Assembly (NCBI GenBank): GCA_016800925.1
Contig: JABCPU010000504.1
Span: 1-45,533 of the forward strand
DNA: 45,533 bases
Direction: 5' to 3'
Origin: Suillus spraguei
Lineage: Eukaryota > Basidiomycota > Agaricomycetes > Boletales > Suillaceae
In this document: positions 30,307 through 41,162 of the stretch, piece by piece
How positions within the stretch are numbered: the first letter of the stretch is position 1
Layout of the letters: each line of letters begins with the position of its first letter
Notes under the pieces: generated by a model
Told to the model about the DNA's origin: nothing
The model's input: only the letters and a program-made list of their open reading frames with translations
The model's database searches: none
Made by a program: the position numbers and the translations under genes

Positions 30307-31507
30307 CATATCCAATCCATGTCCATATCTGATCCATGTCCATATCCAATCCATGCTCATATCCGAAACTATTCCCACACACCTGCACATTACCCCTTTT
30401 AGATTATAATTATACCTGTGTCTGGCTTTCGGTTATCTCTGCACCTCCGGCTTTTGGTTATCTCGACTTCCATCTTGATAAGATATTTTGTACAAGTTTT
30501 ATTTCCAAGTTCATAGCCTTGTGTTCCATTGTACTTACTAAGGTGTTCCACATGCCTCAGACATAGCCTCGGACTATCCTTACTTACCTTCTGGCATGCT
30601 ACCTACAGTATATAAACTTGTAGTACAACTCCTGCAGACCTCAGTCTGATCATTGTTTCCTACTCCTGTATATTCTTCTGACTACTCTGTATCTTATTAT
30701 CATGTCTATATAACTCCATTTCTGTTCTCACACTTGGGCTCTGGCCCTCGTAAGCTTTTGGCTTAGAGCTATGAGATCATTCCCTAGGCTGGAGCTTTGA
30801 TCCTTTGTCATATGACCTTTTGGACTTCATCTGATTCCTGTCACTCATCCGTTCCACCTCCAACTCTACCTTTGGTAGTCTTATCCTGTCTGTTTCTATT
30901 CTGGACCTTGTCTGGAGTAGTCCATACTATCTTTATACTATATCCGGAACTACTCCTCTATAGTAGCTCAACACTTCCTTTAAGATCCATAGAGCTCTAC
31001 TTGTCTGATCCTCTGATACTCCAATCATCTGATCGTCTGCTCCTCCACTCTTCCTAACTCTGGACCTTCAGACCTCTAGTCCTCTGGACCTATCCTATCA
31101 TGTCCTCCGACTCCTATGGATTATCTTTTCCTCTGGAGCTTTGCTCCTATCCTGCCCTGGACATCATCCGGCAGCTCTGTCTTCTGTCCATTCTACTTTG
31201 GACTTGTTCCAGTAGTTTTACCTTTACTCCCTATCTTCCGGAAATCATTCCAGCGCATTCCCACACTCATCCAGAAGTCCATCGGAGCTCTATCAAGCTA
31301 TCCTGCCTTAGAGTTCATCTGGACTTTCCACCTGGACTTCACCAGACCTCTCTCCCTTGGATTTCATCCAAAATTAAGGGCACATAGTCAGGTAAGGGGC
31401 ACAGCACACGAGCTGAGGCCAAGCCCCTTTGACCTTCCGACCCTCTGGTACAACACCATGTAAAGCCGAGACTTCTTAGTAGCCTCCAGTTTTGCATGGT
31501 TGTAACA

Positions 31508-31704
31508 AAAACTGAGTTTGGTATCAATTCAATGATTGTTACCAGGGCATTTGGGGGGTAGTTTGTTCAGACCATCTTTAGCAAAGACATCTGTAAAGTC
31601 GTGCAAGTATTCCAGGACAGTTTTCTTTTTCTTTTCATCTGTGGCAAATTTCTGAGCCTTGTTACTGTATTTCAGAGGAGGAAGGGAGATAGTGGAGTAG
31701 TTGG
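31508..31704 (-). pseudogene. pol: Pol N-terminal piece of element 3
   Basis: The minus strand encodes [39 protein letters not shown] and IDTKLSF, matching the segment of pol just before RT in element 2. It continues into 28467 on the far side of LTR A. The right edge is cut by the element 2 5' LTR, and the expected continuation is not found beyond the element 2 3' LTR. Confidence 0.8.
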
Positions 31705-32177
31705 TGTTACAATCGTACGTGCCCCTATTCATTTTCTACTTCATTTACCTTGTATATTACGTAACATGACTCTGACTCATATGCTCAACGCATCTGTACT
31801 ATAGTTGCCTTCCTTCTTTGGATACGCACTTACATTCTCACGTCTCTCTTGGTCTGTGCGCACATACTGGCCTATTTAAGCTCAGTGTACTTGTAGTAGA
31901 TTCCTTACTTTAATCTTACTGGGTTTTACCTGGAATCTCCTTCGCTTAGGCCTCCAACCTAAGTCGTCTTGAATCGTCTCTAAATCTAAGCACTCCTTAG
32001 CCTTAGTCTCTATTCTCGCGGATACCTCTTAGACTTGTCTTTGAGGCCGAACCCTTGATCGTACTCGGAACACGTTCCTAGTACTTTCACCTTGTCCTCT
32101 TCGGACATTGTAAGAACTCCCAGCAGACCGTCTGTGTCTTTTCACTGTCGCTGGTGACGCCATCCCAGTTCGTAACA
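31705..32177 (+). repeat. 5' LTR of element 2
   Basis: 473 bp from tgttacaatcgtacgtgccc to ccagttcgtaaca. TATTTAA at 31873-31879 is 34 nt upstream of the self-primer start ACTTTAATCTT (31907-31917), the same spacing as in element 1. Confidence 0.95.
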
Positions 32178-32178
32178 A

Positions 32179-32189
32179 AAGATTAAAGT
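32179..32189 (+). other. Self-priming primer-binding site of element 2
   Basis: AAGATTAAAGT one base after the LTR pairs perfectly with 31907-31917. Position and sequence equal those of element 1. Confidence 0.78.
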
Positions 32190-32358
32190 CTATCTGATTG
32201 TCGACTATCCAGTCTTCAACCCTGAACCCTGAAACAGCGTACACGTACGCTGAGCAGATTGTCAAGAGAAGCCCTCTGACAGAAGAAAGCCCTGACGGAC
32301 AGCAAGACAGCGCGTGTAGGCACTGAGAAAGTATAACTCATCAGAAGAATCATCAACC

Positions 32359-33196
32359 ATGTCGTCGACCAAAGAATTTGAGTACAAGATCGGTCAACCG
32401 ATTGGTTTTGATGGAGATCGTGATAACTCTCGCGAGTTTATCCAGTCGTGCAACTTGCACTTTGACATCAATGAAAAGCTTTACACCACCGACAAGCAGA
32501 AGATCATCTACATAACATCCTTCATGACCGAGAAGAACGCCAAATCTTGGAAAGAACAATTCCTTGAACACGCTCAATCTACCGACACTTCCAGACAAAA
32601 AGTTGGTTATGGGACGATGGCGGATTTATGAAGAGCTTCAAAGAAGCGTTCGAACCAGTGGATACCAAAGGAACCGCACTCACAAGGCTTAGGGATCTCA
32701 AACAAGGAACTGGAGATCTCCACACCTATGTCGCTGACTTCGAGGCACTTGCAGCCAAGGCTCAGATCACCGACAACGCAACGAAGATCCAGTTCTTCCA
32801 AGACGGCCTTAATTGGGGTATCCTTACAAAGCTTTTCAATACAGGAGACGTCTCCGAAATATTCAGAGACGTTGTGCTGCAATGCGTTGCTATTGACAAC
32901 GCCCATCATCGGCTTAACGCCATGAGGACACGTCATACTCCACAACAGAAGAAGAAGAACTACGGGAATGCACGGTATATACCGAACCGTGATTCCAACG
33001 CAATGGTCGTAGATCGAATCTCCGATATGGAGAGATCCGAATGCATGAAGAAAGGCAATGCTTCGGATGCAGAAAGACAGGACACTGCATCCATAATTGT
33101 CCTGAAAGAAAGAAGAAGACCCCACTCCGACAAACCGAAGTCAAAGGGGAAGAAGGAGATGAAGAAACCGTGAGACGGATTGTTGAGGATTTTTGA
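32359..33196 (+). pseudogene. gag: Gag of element 2, two frameshifts
   Basis: The gene starts at ATG 32359 with the same N-terminus as element 1 Gag. A base is missing near 32624 (atggcggatttatg against atggtggagtttatg) and another near 33055, just before the zinc knuckle, whose codons (TGCTTCGGATGC) persist in a shifted frame. It ends at the same TGA (33194-33196) in gaggatttttgacttggag. Confidence 0.88.
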
Positions 33197-36100
33197 CTTG
33201 GAGAAACAAAGATTCGACGTATGTTTCTCCCAATGTATTACTAAGACTTGTACGCGCTGTAGGTGAAAGAAAAGAACTTCGTGTCCCTATCACCCTTCAC
33301 TCGCGTACTCGCTTAAAATCCGTCGACACCACCGCTGTTATCGATTCAGGAGCAGCAGGAACATTCATCTCAGAAGAGTTTGTGAAACTCCATCAAATCA
33401 CACGACGAAAACTCAAAGAACCATTTCGAGTTACTACGGCAGATGGAACTCTATAAAAGGAGGACCAATCACACACTACTGTCTCTAGTGGTCAAAATCG
33501 ACGACCGAACCATGTATGGAAAATTCAACATCACCAAATTAGGAAGAAGAGATCAAATCCTCTTGGAATCCCATGGTTACGAGCAATGAACCCAATTATA
33601 GATTGGGCTGCTGAAACACTTGTCCTTTCACGGACAGAAAAATCAGATGAAATCGAAATCGATATGGACGAAGATCGAAAGAAGAACGGGTTGCCCCGAC
33701 TTTTAACCACCATACAGATGGCAACATTCCCGTCTTCCGAAACCTTCATGCTTCTCCTATTGATGTTCCCGAAGACCCAGAACCAGAAGTACGAATGCCA
33801 CGTACTACAGAACCCACTCCACGTGTACAATTGCCACGAGCAGTATCACCAATCCCTCGTGCAGAAAGCGCAAGAATGAATCCGAACCCGACATCGGGTC
33901 GGACAAGAACCTATTGAGCAGCGGCCAATAGAAGAACAGAAACATGGAAAGAGGAAAACGGAAGAAGAACTCCCAGGGCGAAGCACCAACGTACCGAAAT
34001 TATCCAAGTTCTTCGTTCCCCCGAAAACCCTTTCAGCTTCAATAGAAGAAATCCCCGATAAAGAAGAACCCGTGCCCTCGTTGATCCCAACTGAGGATGA
34101 TGACCAATTCGACACCATGAATGACGTCTGGCATGCGCCAGAAGTACGCGAAATTTCCTCGTATGAACTAGGAGATGGAGAATTTCTTGTGGAATACGAT
34201 ACCGATGGAGTCAGCATGAGGATCATAGAAGAAGTATCCATGGATACACCCTTGACACGTGATGGAACTTCTCAACTTCGAACAATCCTCCAACTACTCC
34301 ACATTCCCTTCCTCCTCCAAAATATAGTAACAAAGCTCAGGAATTCGCCACGGAAGAAAAGGAAAAGAAAAAGAAATCCTTCGAAGAATTGGTCCCGATT
34401 ATTTGCACGACTTTGCAGACGTCTTTGCTAAAGACGGATTGAACAAACTACCCCCCGAACGCCCTGGTATCGATCATCGGATCGATACCAAACCCGGTTT
34501 CATCCCTCGCACGTCTAAGGTTTACCCGCTATCGGAAAAAGAACGCGCTGCTGTCAAAACGTTTATCGATGAAAACGTTGCGAAAGGCTTTATCTCAGAA
34601 TCGAAGTCACCTCAAGCTAGTGGCTTCTTCTTTGTGGGAAAGAAGAGCGGAGAACTGCGTCCCTGTCAAGATTATCGCTACATCAATGATTGGACAGTCA
34701 AGAACGCATACCCGCTCCCACTCCCTATTTCCCTTGTCGCACGCTTCATAACGCACAGTTCTTTACGAAAATGGATATCCGGTCCGGTTATAACAACATT
34801 CGCATCCATCCTGACGATAGGTGGAAAGCTGCTTTTACCACGGAATTTGGCCTCTTTGAACCGAACGTCATGTTCTTTGGCCTCTGCAATTCCCCAGCAA
34901 CTTTTCAAGCATACATGAATCGCACCTTTCAACAAGAAATCAATGAAGGATGGATGGTTATCTATATGGACGATATCCTGATTTTCTCTACGACAATGGC
35001 AGAACACCGTGAACGGACTAGACGAGTTTTGATGAAATACGAAAAGAACACTGTTCTTGAAACCGGAGAAATGCACCTTCGATGCAGAAGAAGTGGAATA
35101 CCTCGGAATGATAATTCGCCCCGGACAAGTTGCTATGGACACCGCCAAGACCAAGGGAATCTCCGAATGGCCAATCCCAAAATCTGTAAAAGATGTTCGG
35201 TCATTCCTCGGTTTTTGCAACTTCTACCGCACGTTCATTTCCCACTATTCTGACATCGCCGACCCCTTATCGATTTGACAAAGAAAGATAAGGCCTTTGA
35301 ATGGTCAACCGAATGTATGGACACCTTCGAAGAATTGAAACGACGCTTACTTCCCAACCGGTACTCCGTAACCCTGATCCTTCCCGACAATTTGCCATTG
35401 CTACCGACGCTTCGCTTGTAGCAACTGGCGGAGTTCTCCTACAGACTGATGAGAATGGTGTTTATCACCATGTGCATACCTCTCACAGTCTTTGAACCCC
35501 GCAGAACGCAATTACCAGATCTTTGATCGGGAACTCCTTGCCGTGATCCGGGCATTGAACGAATGGCGTCATTATCTCGAAGGAAACCCACACCCGTCCT
35601 GGTATTCACCGACCATAAGAACCTTCTGTACTTTAGAAGTGCACAGAAGCTTACCCGTCGCCAAGCACGTTGGCAATTGATTTTGTCTATTTACGACATC
35701 GAACTGCATCACGTTGCAGGTACTAAATTAGCAGTACCTGATGCACTATCCCGCCGGCCCGACTATGACTCCGGCAAAGACGATAACGAGGACCAGACCC
35801 TCCTCCCTGACGCTCTATTCGTTCGTCTTATTGACACGACTGAAGGATGTGCTGTCATCCTCGACCCCTCTGACGACCCTGTTTTCAAAACGGCGTCTGA
35901 TGCCCTTGATGGCGTGTGCCTTCCCCCATGAAATCGGCACTTTCTGATTGGAAGATTGAGGAGAACGTCCTCTATTTTAAGAATCGCGCTTATATTCCAC
36001 CGGCATCGCTCCGATATCCTGAAAAGGTATCATGATCATCCTACCGCGGGACACCCCGGTAGATTCAAAACTGAAGAACTCGTAAACGAGAAGCTTGGTG

Positions 36101-37250
36101 GCCTGCAATGGGCTCTTATATTCGGAAATATGTTGAGGGTTGCGCCCTTTGTCAGCAAATGAAAGCGGATACCACCCTGTTCGGCCCCCGCTCACGCCTA
36201 TTCCCTCGTCGGCTGTCCGCCCGTTCTCCAGTCTCGTGATCTATCACTGACCTCCCCGTCTCTGGAGGCTTTGACAGTATCATGGTCGTGGTAGACCATG
36301 GCCTTACGAAGGGGTAATTATTATCCCTTGTTGAAAACCATCACTTCGAAGGGTTGCTAAGCTATTTTTAAAACATGTCTACCGACGATTTGGACTCCAT
36401 GACAAAGTTATCTCGGATCGAGGCCGCAGTTCCTATCTCGCTTCTCAAGGAACTTGCCCGACTTCTCGACTACGTCATCGCTCCATCACGCTTACACCCA
36501 CAGACTGATGGCCAAACCGAAAGGCTAAATCAAGAACTTGAAACATACTCGCATTACTGCCGTAACAACCCCGAAGATTGGGTAGAACACCTACCAATCG
36601 CCGAATTCGTCCACAACCACCGAAAACACGATGCAAGGAATGCATCACCCTTTTATCTGATGATGGGATATGAACCACGCGCTATCCCTCATCTTATCCC
36701 TGATTCATCAGTCCCTGCAGCAGAAGACCGAGTACGATCTCTGCAGAAGATAAGAGAAGAAGCAATCGCTTGCCATAACATTGCAATGCAGACAATGGCG
36801 AACGATCCCGAGGAGATAAGTACACCCCATGGAAGATCGGAGATAAGGTTTGGCTATCTGCCGTAATCTTAGACTCAAACTCCCATCAAGGAAACTCGCC
36901 CCAAACGATACGGACCTTTCCCGATCATCGATGTCTTATCTCCTATCACATTCACGCTAAACTCCCTCCGCAATGGAAGATCCACCCCACATTCCATGCT
37001 TCTGTCTTATCGTCCTATAGCGAAACGGACGTACAGGCCCGAACTTCCCCAAACCACCACCTGACATCATCGAAGAAGAAGAAGAATATGAAGTGGAAGC
37101 AATCCTTTCTCACAAAGGAACCGGCAATCGCCGACGCTATCTTGTTCCTGGAAAGGATATTCATCGGGAGATAACGAATGGCTCCCAGAAAAGAACTTGA
37201 AGAACTCCGCTCGAATTTGAACGCTTATAAGAAGCAACACGCCCTTTGAT
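33197..37250 (+). pseudogene. pol: Pol of element 2 with chromodomain, frameshifted
   Basis: Protease (AVIDSGAAGTFIS), RT with intact YMDDILIFS, RNase H ([17 protein letters not shown]), integrase (LHPQTDGQTERLNQELE) and chromodomain ([13 protein letters not shown]) are present in several frames. Shifts include ones near 33453, 34290, 34740 and 35040, and one inside the chromodomain near 37145. The RT start (VKNAYPLPLPISLV) is intact here but broken in element 1, so the two copies broke independently. Confidence 0.9.
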
Positions 37251-37305
37251 TATCCTTCAGTCAATCAACTCGCATTAGCACTTGATCAACTACAAACAAC
37301 CTTCA

Positions 37306-38772
37306 ATGCTTTCCCCACTGCATACGTCACCCCCGTCACTGTTGCCAACAATGACTTCGACTCTGAAGCCGAAAACTACGGAAATCTCACCACTGAAATT
37401 GATAACTCCTCTTACATCGAAGCTGCCATTCTCTGGAGGGACATGCCCTTGAAATCAAAAGAATTCTCACTGAACGAGGCGCTTCCCCGCCTTACTCCTC
37501 GTTAATATCATCCGCACCGCAGCGCTCATCGAAGTCACCGCTAAAGATATTACAGAAGCCACATACCGACATCGCTTCTTACATCTTCAAAAACGTATTC
37601 GTGCTTACGCTATGTTGCTGTTTCCCGATTCTTTTAAAAATGATGTTGAAGAAGCTATTCATATCATTGCCAAACGTCGAGCAGGTGTTGCTCGACCTCC
37701 CTCTTCGCAGGAAGATACGCCACTTCCTATTCCAGCACCCTCATCTTCGCGTGTTTATTCTAGTCTTGACGCCTTTACTGGCCTATATACTGCTGTCCAA
37801 GAGATCGGACAACTCACCAATACGGTTGTCGAAACAATCCAGCAATCAGTTGCTGAAACTAGAGCAGCCAGAAATCTGGTAGAAGAAGCTATCACTGATC
37901 TACAACAAACACAGTTGGACCTTGCATCCCCTCGAACACCATCCCCCATCAAACAATCAACTTCATCACTTCCCGTCACGACCTCTCTTGATTGCCCTGA
38001 TTGGCTGTATGAACCCTGCACAAAGGAGCAGTGCGAGGCCGCTAAACTACTAGGTATCCCCGCCACCGAGTTAGTAACACTTGGTCCTCGACTTCGCGAC
38101 CTTCATATACATCCCCCCATGTCCATTCCATCATCATTCGGTCCTATGGATCCCGTCTCACCAGTCTTAGTGAAAGACTTTGGTATCACTTCTCCTTCTT
38201 CCTCAGCCGAACTTCTTACGATTGCTGAACGAGATATCACCCCGGACCTCCCTACGTCAGCATATACTCTCACTCCCGCTCAACAAGCGCAGCTTAGACG
38301 CGCCAATACCCTTGCCTTAAAACGTATGAAGAGGAATAAGGGAAAGAAGCGCGCCAGATCCACTAGCCCCACACCCATTATCTCTCCGTCTCCCTTATGC
38401 AAGGTCCATTCCAACCCTGACGAGAATATGAAGTGCCGCATCTGTGGACTGCTAGGACATCGTCAAAAGAATTGCGCAGAATATCAGTGCAAAGTTTGCA
38501 GGTATTGGTTGCCGACTCATTTGTCCCTCTACTGCCCTAAACGAGTTGGACCTCCTCCATTCGAGTTAACTTGGAAGGACGAGGGATTTTATGATGCACT
38601 TCACGCCTGGGAGAAACAGCTTGACGATGAACGTATTCAAGCAGAAAAGAGGAGGGACTCTAAACGACGCGCAGGTCTAGAAGAAGCCGCGTATATGAGG
38701 AGTGGATCATTTGCTGATGAAGACTACGACTGGAGTGACGATCCCGTTTACTATGAAAACCAAGATGAGTAA
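37306..38772 (+). pseudogene. ORF3 of element 2, N-terminal third frameshifted
   Basis: The conserved ATG is at 37306, but small indels (for example near 37430 and 37490) break the first third. From ATG 37612 the frame is open for 386 residues to TAA at 38770. It keeps the same architecture as element 1: Pro/Ser linkers, KRMKRNKGKKRARS, CRICGLLGHRQKNC and CKVCRYWLPTHLSLYC (38434-38535), and the acidic tail. Amino-acid replacements relative to element 1 are few and conservative in the zinc region and tail, while many third positions differ. Confidence 0.8.
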
Positions 38773-38787
38773 AGTCGGTGACTTTAC
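38769..38787 (+). other. Hairpin over the element 2 ORF3 stop
   Basis: GTAAAGTC-GGT-GACTTTAC is a perfect 8-bp stem with GGT loop; the TAA stop codon of ORF3 is inside the 5' arm. The two outer pairs differ from element 1 on both strands of the stem. Confidence 0.65.
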
Positions 38788-38791
38788 GTGT

Positions 38792-38804
38792 AAAAAGGGG
38801 GTAA
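38792..38804 (+). other. Polypurine tract of element 2
   Basis: aaaaagggggtaa immediately upstream of the 3' LTR, the expected plus-strand primer. Confidence 0.75.
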
Positions 38805-39281
38805 TGTTACAATCGTACGTGCCCCTATTCATTTTCCTTCTTCATTTACCCTGTATATTACGTAACATGACTCTGACTCATATGCTCAACGCATCTGTAC
38901 TATAGTTGCCTTCCTTCTTTGGATACGCACTTACATTTCTCACGTCTCTCTTGGTCCGTGCGCACATATTGGCTTATTTAAGCACGATGTACTTGTAGTA
39001 GATTCCCTACTTTAATCTTACTGGGTTTTACCTGGAATCTCCTTCGCTTAGGTCTTCAACCTAAGTCGTCTTGAATCGTCTCTAAGTCTAAGCACTCCTT
39101 AGCCTTAGTCTCTATTCTCGCGGATACCTCTTAGACTTGTCTTTGAGGCTGAACTCTTGATCGTACTCGGAACGCATTCCTTGTACTTTCACCTTGTTCT
39201 CTTTTTGAACATTGTAGGAACTCCCAGCAGACCGTCTGTGTCTTTTCACTGTCGCTGGTGACGCCACCCCAGTTCGTAACA
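38805..39281 (+). repeat. 3' LTR of element 2
   Basis: 477 bp from tgttacaatcgtacgtgccc to ccagttcgtaaca. It differs from the 5' LTR at scattered sites, including a short length change near its start and ctttttgaacattg against cttcggacattg. Confidence 0.95.
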
Positions 39282-39285
39282 GACA

Positions 39286-39655
39286 GTTTCTTTGAAAGTT
39301 CACTGTAGTTGGTGTTAGTCTCATGGTTGCCACAACAGAGTCAAAATCTGTTTCTCTTAGACTGTGCAGGTTCGAAACCTGCCAACAACAAGGTTTTTTC
39401 TATCAGAACACACCTTGATATTCACCCATGATGGTTTCTTTGACAGTTCATTGTAACCAGTCTTAGCCTGATGGTTCCCACAACAGAATCAAAATCTGTT
39501 TCTCTGTCCTGTGTAGGTTCAAACCTGCTGATGACAGCATTTTTTTTATTGGAACACACTTTGACATCCACTCATGGATGGTTTCCTTAGATGTCCATCT
39601 TAACTGGTAGCCCCTGTGCAAATTGTTGTTGCAACATTGATATTTACTCCATGGT
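39286..39655 (+). repeat. Tandem 147-148 bp tRNA-derived SINE-like units
   Basis: Units begin gtttctttga or gtttccttag at 39286, 39434 and 39581. The first two contain a tRNA-like head with box B (ggttcgaaacc; ggttcaaacc) and an anticodon arm ACAGA-loop-TCTGT, followed by T runs that would stop RNA polymerase III (39394-39399 and about 39540-39547) and a tail (gaacacac-ttga-at-cac-cat). The second unit has the better box A (ttagcctgatggtt). The third unit is badly decayed. Confidence 0.65.
39308..39390 (+). tRNA. tRNA-Leu(CAA)-like sequence, probably SINE head
   Basis: The 83-nt sequence has a perfect 5-bp T stem (GCAGG/CCTGC, loop TTCGAAA), a 5-bp anticodon stem (ACAGA/TCTGT) with loop GTCAAAA giving anticodon CAA, an extended variable region as in tRNA-Leu, and an acceptor stem with six of seven pairs. 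The D arm does not fold well. Tandem repetition with decayed copies argues for a SINE or pseudogene rather than a working tRNA gene. Confidence 0.35.
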
Positions 39656-39705
39656 GAGTTGTGCCTTCAAACACATTCAAAAAACTAATTATATTGTGCT
39701 CTGCA

Positions 39706-40105
39706 TGTTACGACTGGGATGACGTCACCAGCGACAGTGAAAAGACACAGGCAGTCTGCTGGGAAGTTCTTCTATGTCCAGAAGAGGACAAGGTGATGGT
39801 ACAAGGAACGCGTTCCGAGTACTATCAAGGGTTCGGCCTCAAAGACGAGTCTAAGAGGTTCTGCGAGAATAGAGACTAAGACTAAGGAGTGCTTAGACTT
39901 AGAGACAATTCAAGACGACTTTGGTTGGAGACCTAAGCAAAGGATGTTCCAGGTAAAACCCAGTAAGATTAAAGTAAAGAATCTACTACAAGTACAATGT
40001 GCTTAAATAGACCAATATGTGCGCACGGACCAAGAGAGACATGAGAATGTAAGTGCGTATCCAAATAAGGAAGGCAACTATAGTACAGATGCGTTGAGCC
40101 ACCTG
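39706..40105 (-). mobile_element. Truncated chromovirus LTR, minus orientation
   Basis: The plus strand reads tgttacgactgggatgacgt through ccaggtaaaacccagtaaga and ggaaggcaactatagtacag, the complement of the element 1/2 LTR from its 3' end to about 100 bp short of its 5' end. Beyond 40105 similarity fades. It is a solo or truncated copy, independent of element 2. Confidence 0.85.
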
Positions 40106-40900
40106 AGTGACACCGTTTATGTTACTACTTAGTAACGTGAGAATGTATGCTCTCGCATTACTAGTTAGAGGGAATAATCTATACTACAGTACTGCACCAC
40201 TTACTTCAGTAATCAGCAGTGACTTCACAGGTACGTTTTTTTCCTCTCGGCTTTATCCGACGGTGGCTTAGCTGACTACAGCATAATCAACTTTCGGAAA
40301 TGTGCGGGCTGGGTGCCAACCACTCCTGCGCCACTGGCGCCAACGTTCCCACAGCCTCCGCTCATCATCTACAACGACGAGCACACTATATCACTCAACC
40401 TTACCCAAATCTGAGCGCATTTTTGCGCATCCTTTTTCTTATGGTCTTACTCTACTCTTATGATGTTTTTTCAGGTGCATCTGTCTCATTTTAGCTACAT
40501 ATTCGGTGAGTACTTGTGTACCTTCTGTGTTCTGACTAAGCATACTAACTCTTGTTCCTCGCCGCTATGGGGAGACGGTGTCCATTCCGCACAATGTCGC
40601 AGAGGGTCACAATGACTGTACTTTGTCATACAGGCCCATGGACCACATCTGCAAGCCTCACCCATATACGAGCAGACCGCCTGCAAGCTGAGAGAGAGCT
40701 CCAATTCCAAGCTCAAGGTGAGTGTACAGATCAGTCTTTTTTTTCATTCTTACAGTGACATATGCGCAGATCAGCGTCACACACAGCAGGCTGCCCCTCG
40801 CTGTGGAGGCTTCACTGGAAGCTGGGTCGACTTTCGATATGATGGACCAGTTTTACAATGGTGAGTCATTGATGCAGCGTTCAGACGGCAGCGATGGTGA
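40106..40900 (+). other. Possible exon-intron gene remnants, unresolved
   Basis: Short plus-strand frames with splice-like signals occur: VPTTPAPLAPTFPQPPL near 40310-40370, and RADRLQAERELQFQAQ near 40665-40715, which would join over a GTGAGT...TTACAG intron (about 40718-40756) to VTYAQISVTHSRLPL. The frames do not connect into one model and no domain is recognised. A near-palindrome gttactacttagtaac lies at about 40119. Confidence 0.3.
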
Positions 40901-41120
40901 CACGGACGGTGTAGCAGCATGGACTTCCCATTCTTCAGCCCTTACACGACACGGATGGTGTAGCAGCATGGGCTTCCCATTCTTCAGCCCTTACACCTAT
41001 TTCGAGGGAACAGCAACAATCCTCCACGATGGATTTCCCCTTCTTCAGCCCTTACACTGTATTTTGAGGGAACAGTAATAGTGTTGCACGATGGACTTCC
41101 CTTTCTTCAGCCCTTATACT
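40900..41120. repeat. Four diverged copies of a roughly 60-bp repeat
   Basis: Copies of catggacttcccattcttcagcccttacac occur near 40919, 40969, 41027 and 41090, separated by gaggga-acag-aa sequences. They belong to the same family as the 60-bp units of the foldback element at 44107-44464. Confidence 0.75.
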
Positions 41121-41162
41121 TCCATAGCAAATACATATGCTCTGTACTAATAATGCTAATGA

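Larger units (their letters stand above)
28468..31507. mobile_element. LTR A inserted in element 3 pol, AAAAC target duplication
   Basis: Starting TGTCATATACCATACATTC and ending ATGGTTGTAACA, it splits element 3 pol exactly between the codons for GF and IP (compare GFIPRTSK in element 2). AAAAC flanks it at 28463-28467 and 31508-31512. Without the nested insertion it is about 1.4 kb, so it is probably a long solo LTR. The beginning and the ggggcacag...gagctgaggccaa region resemble family C LTRs, indicating a related but larger family. Confidence 0.88.
24186..31704 (-). mobile_element. Element 3: old chromovirus relative, interrupted
   Basis: On the minus strand the order is pol N-terminal piece (31704-31508), then, across a 3.0-kb insertion, the rest of pol (28467-25837), an ORF3 remnant (25836-24855), a hairpin and a 3' LTR (24812-24186). 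The 5' LTR, gag and first part of pol are missing; sequence stops where the element 2 LTR begins at 31705. Compared with elements 1 and 2, CG dinucleotides are widely replaced by TG or CA. Confidence 0.88.
31705..39281 (+). mobile_element. Element 2: chromovirus sister copy of element 1
   Basis: The layout is identical to element 1 over 7.58 kb: LTR, 11-nt self-primer site, gag, in-frame TGA, pol with chromodomain, ORF3, hairpin, polypurine tract, LTR. The flanking 5-mers differ (gttgg left, gacag right). It abuts element 3 pol on the left but unrelated tRNA-like repeats on the right, so the locus was rearranged or the element is a recombinant of two copies. Confidence 0.93.

Noticed and set aside
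39300..39324. gtagttggtgtta, resembling the element 2 left junction, as a target duplication
   Set aside because: It lies about 25 bp inside the right flank and within a tRNA-like unit repeated independently; the immediate 5-mers do not match.
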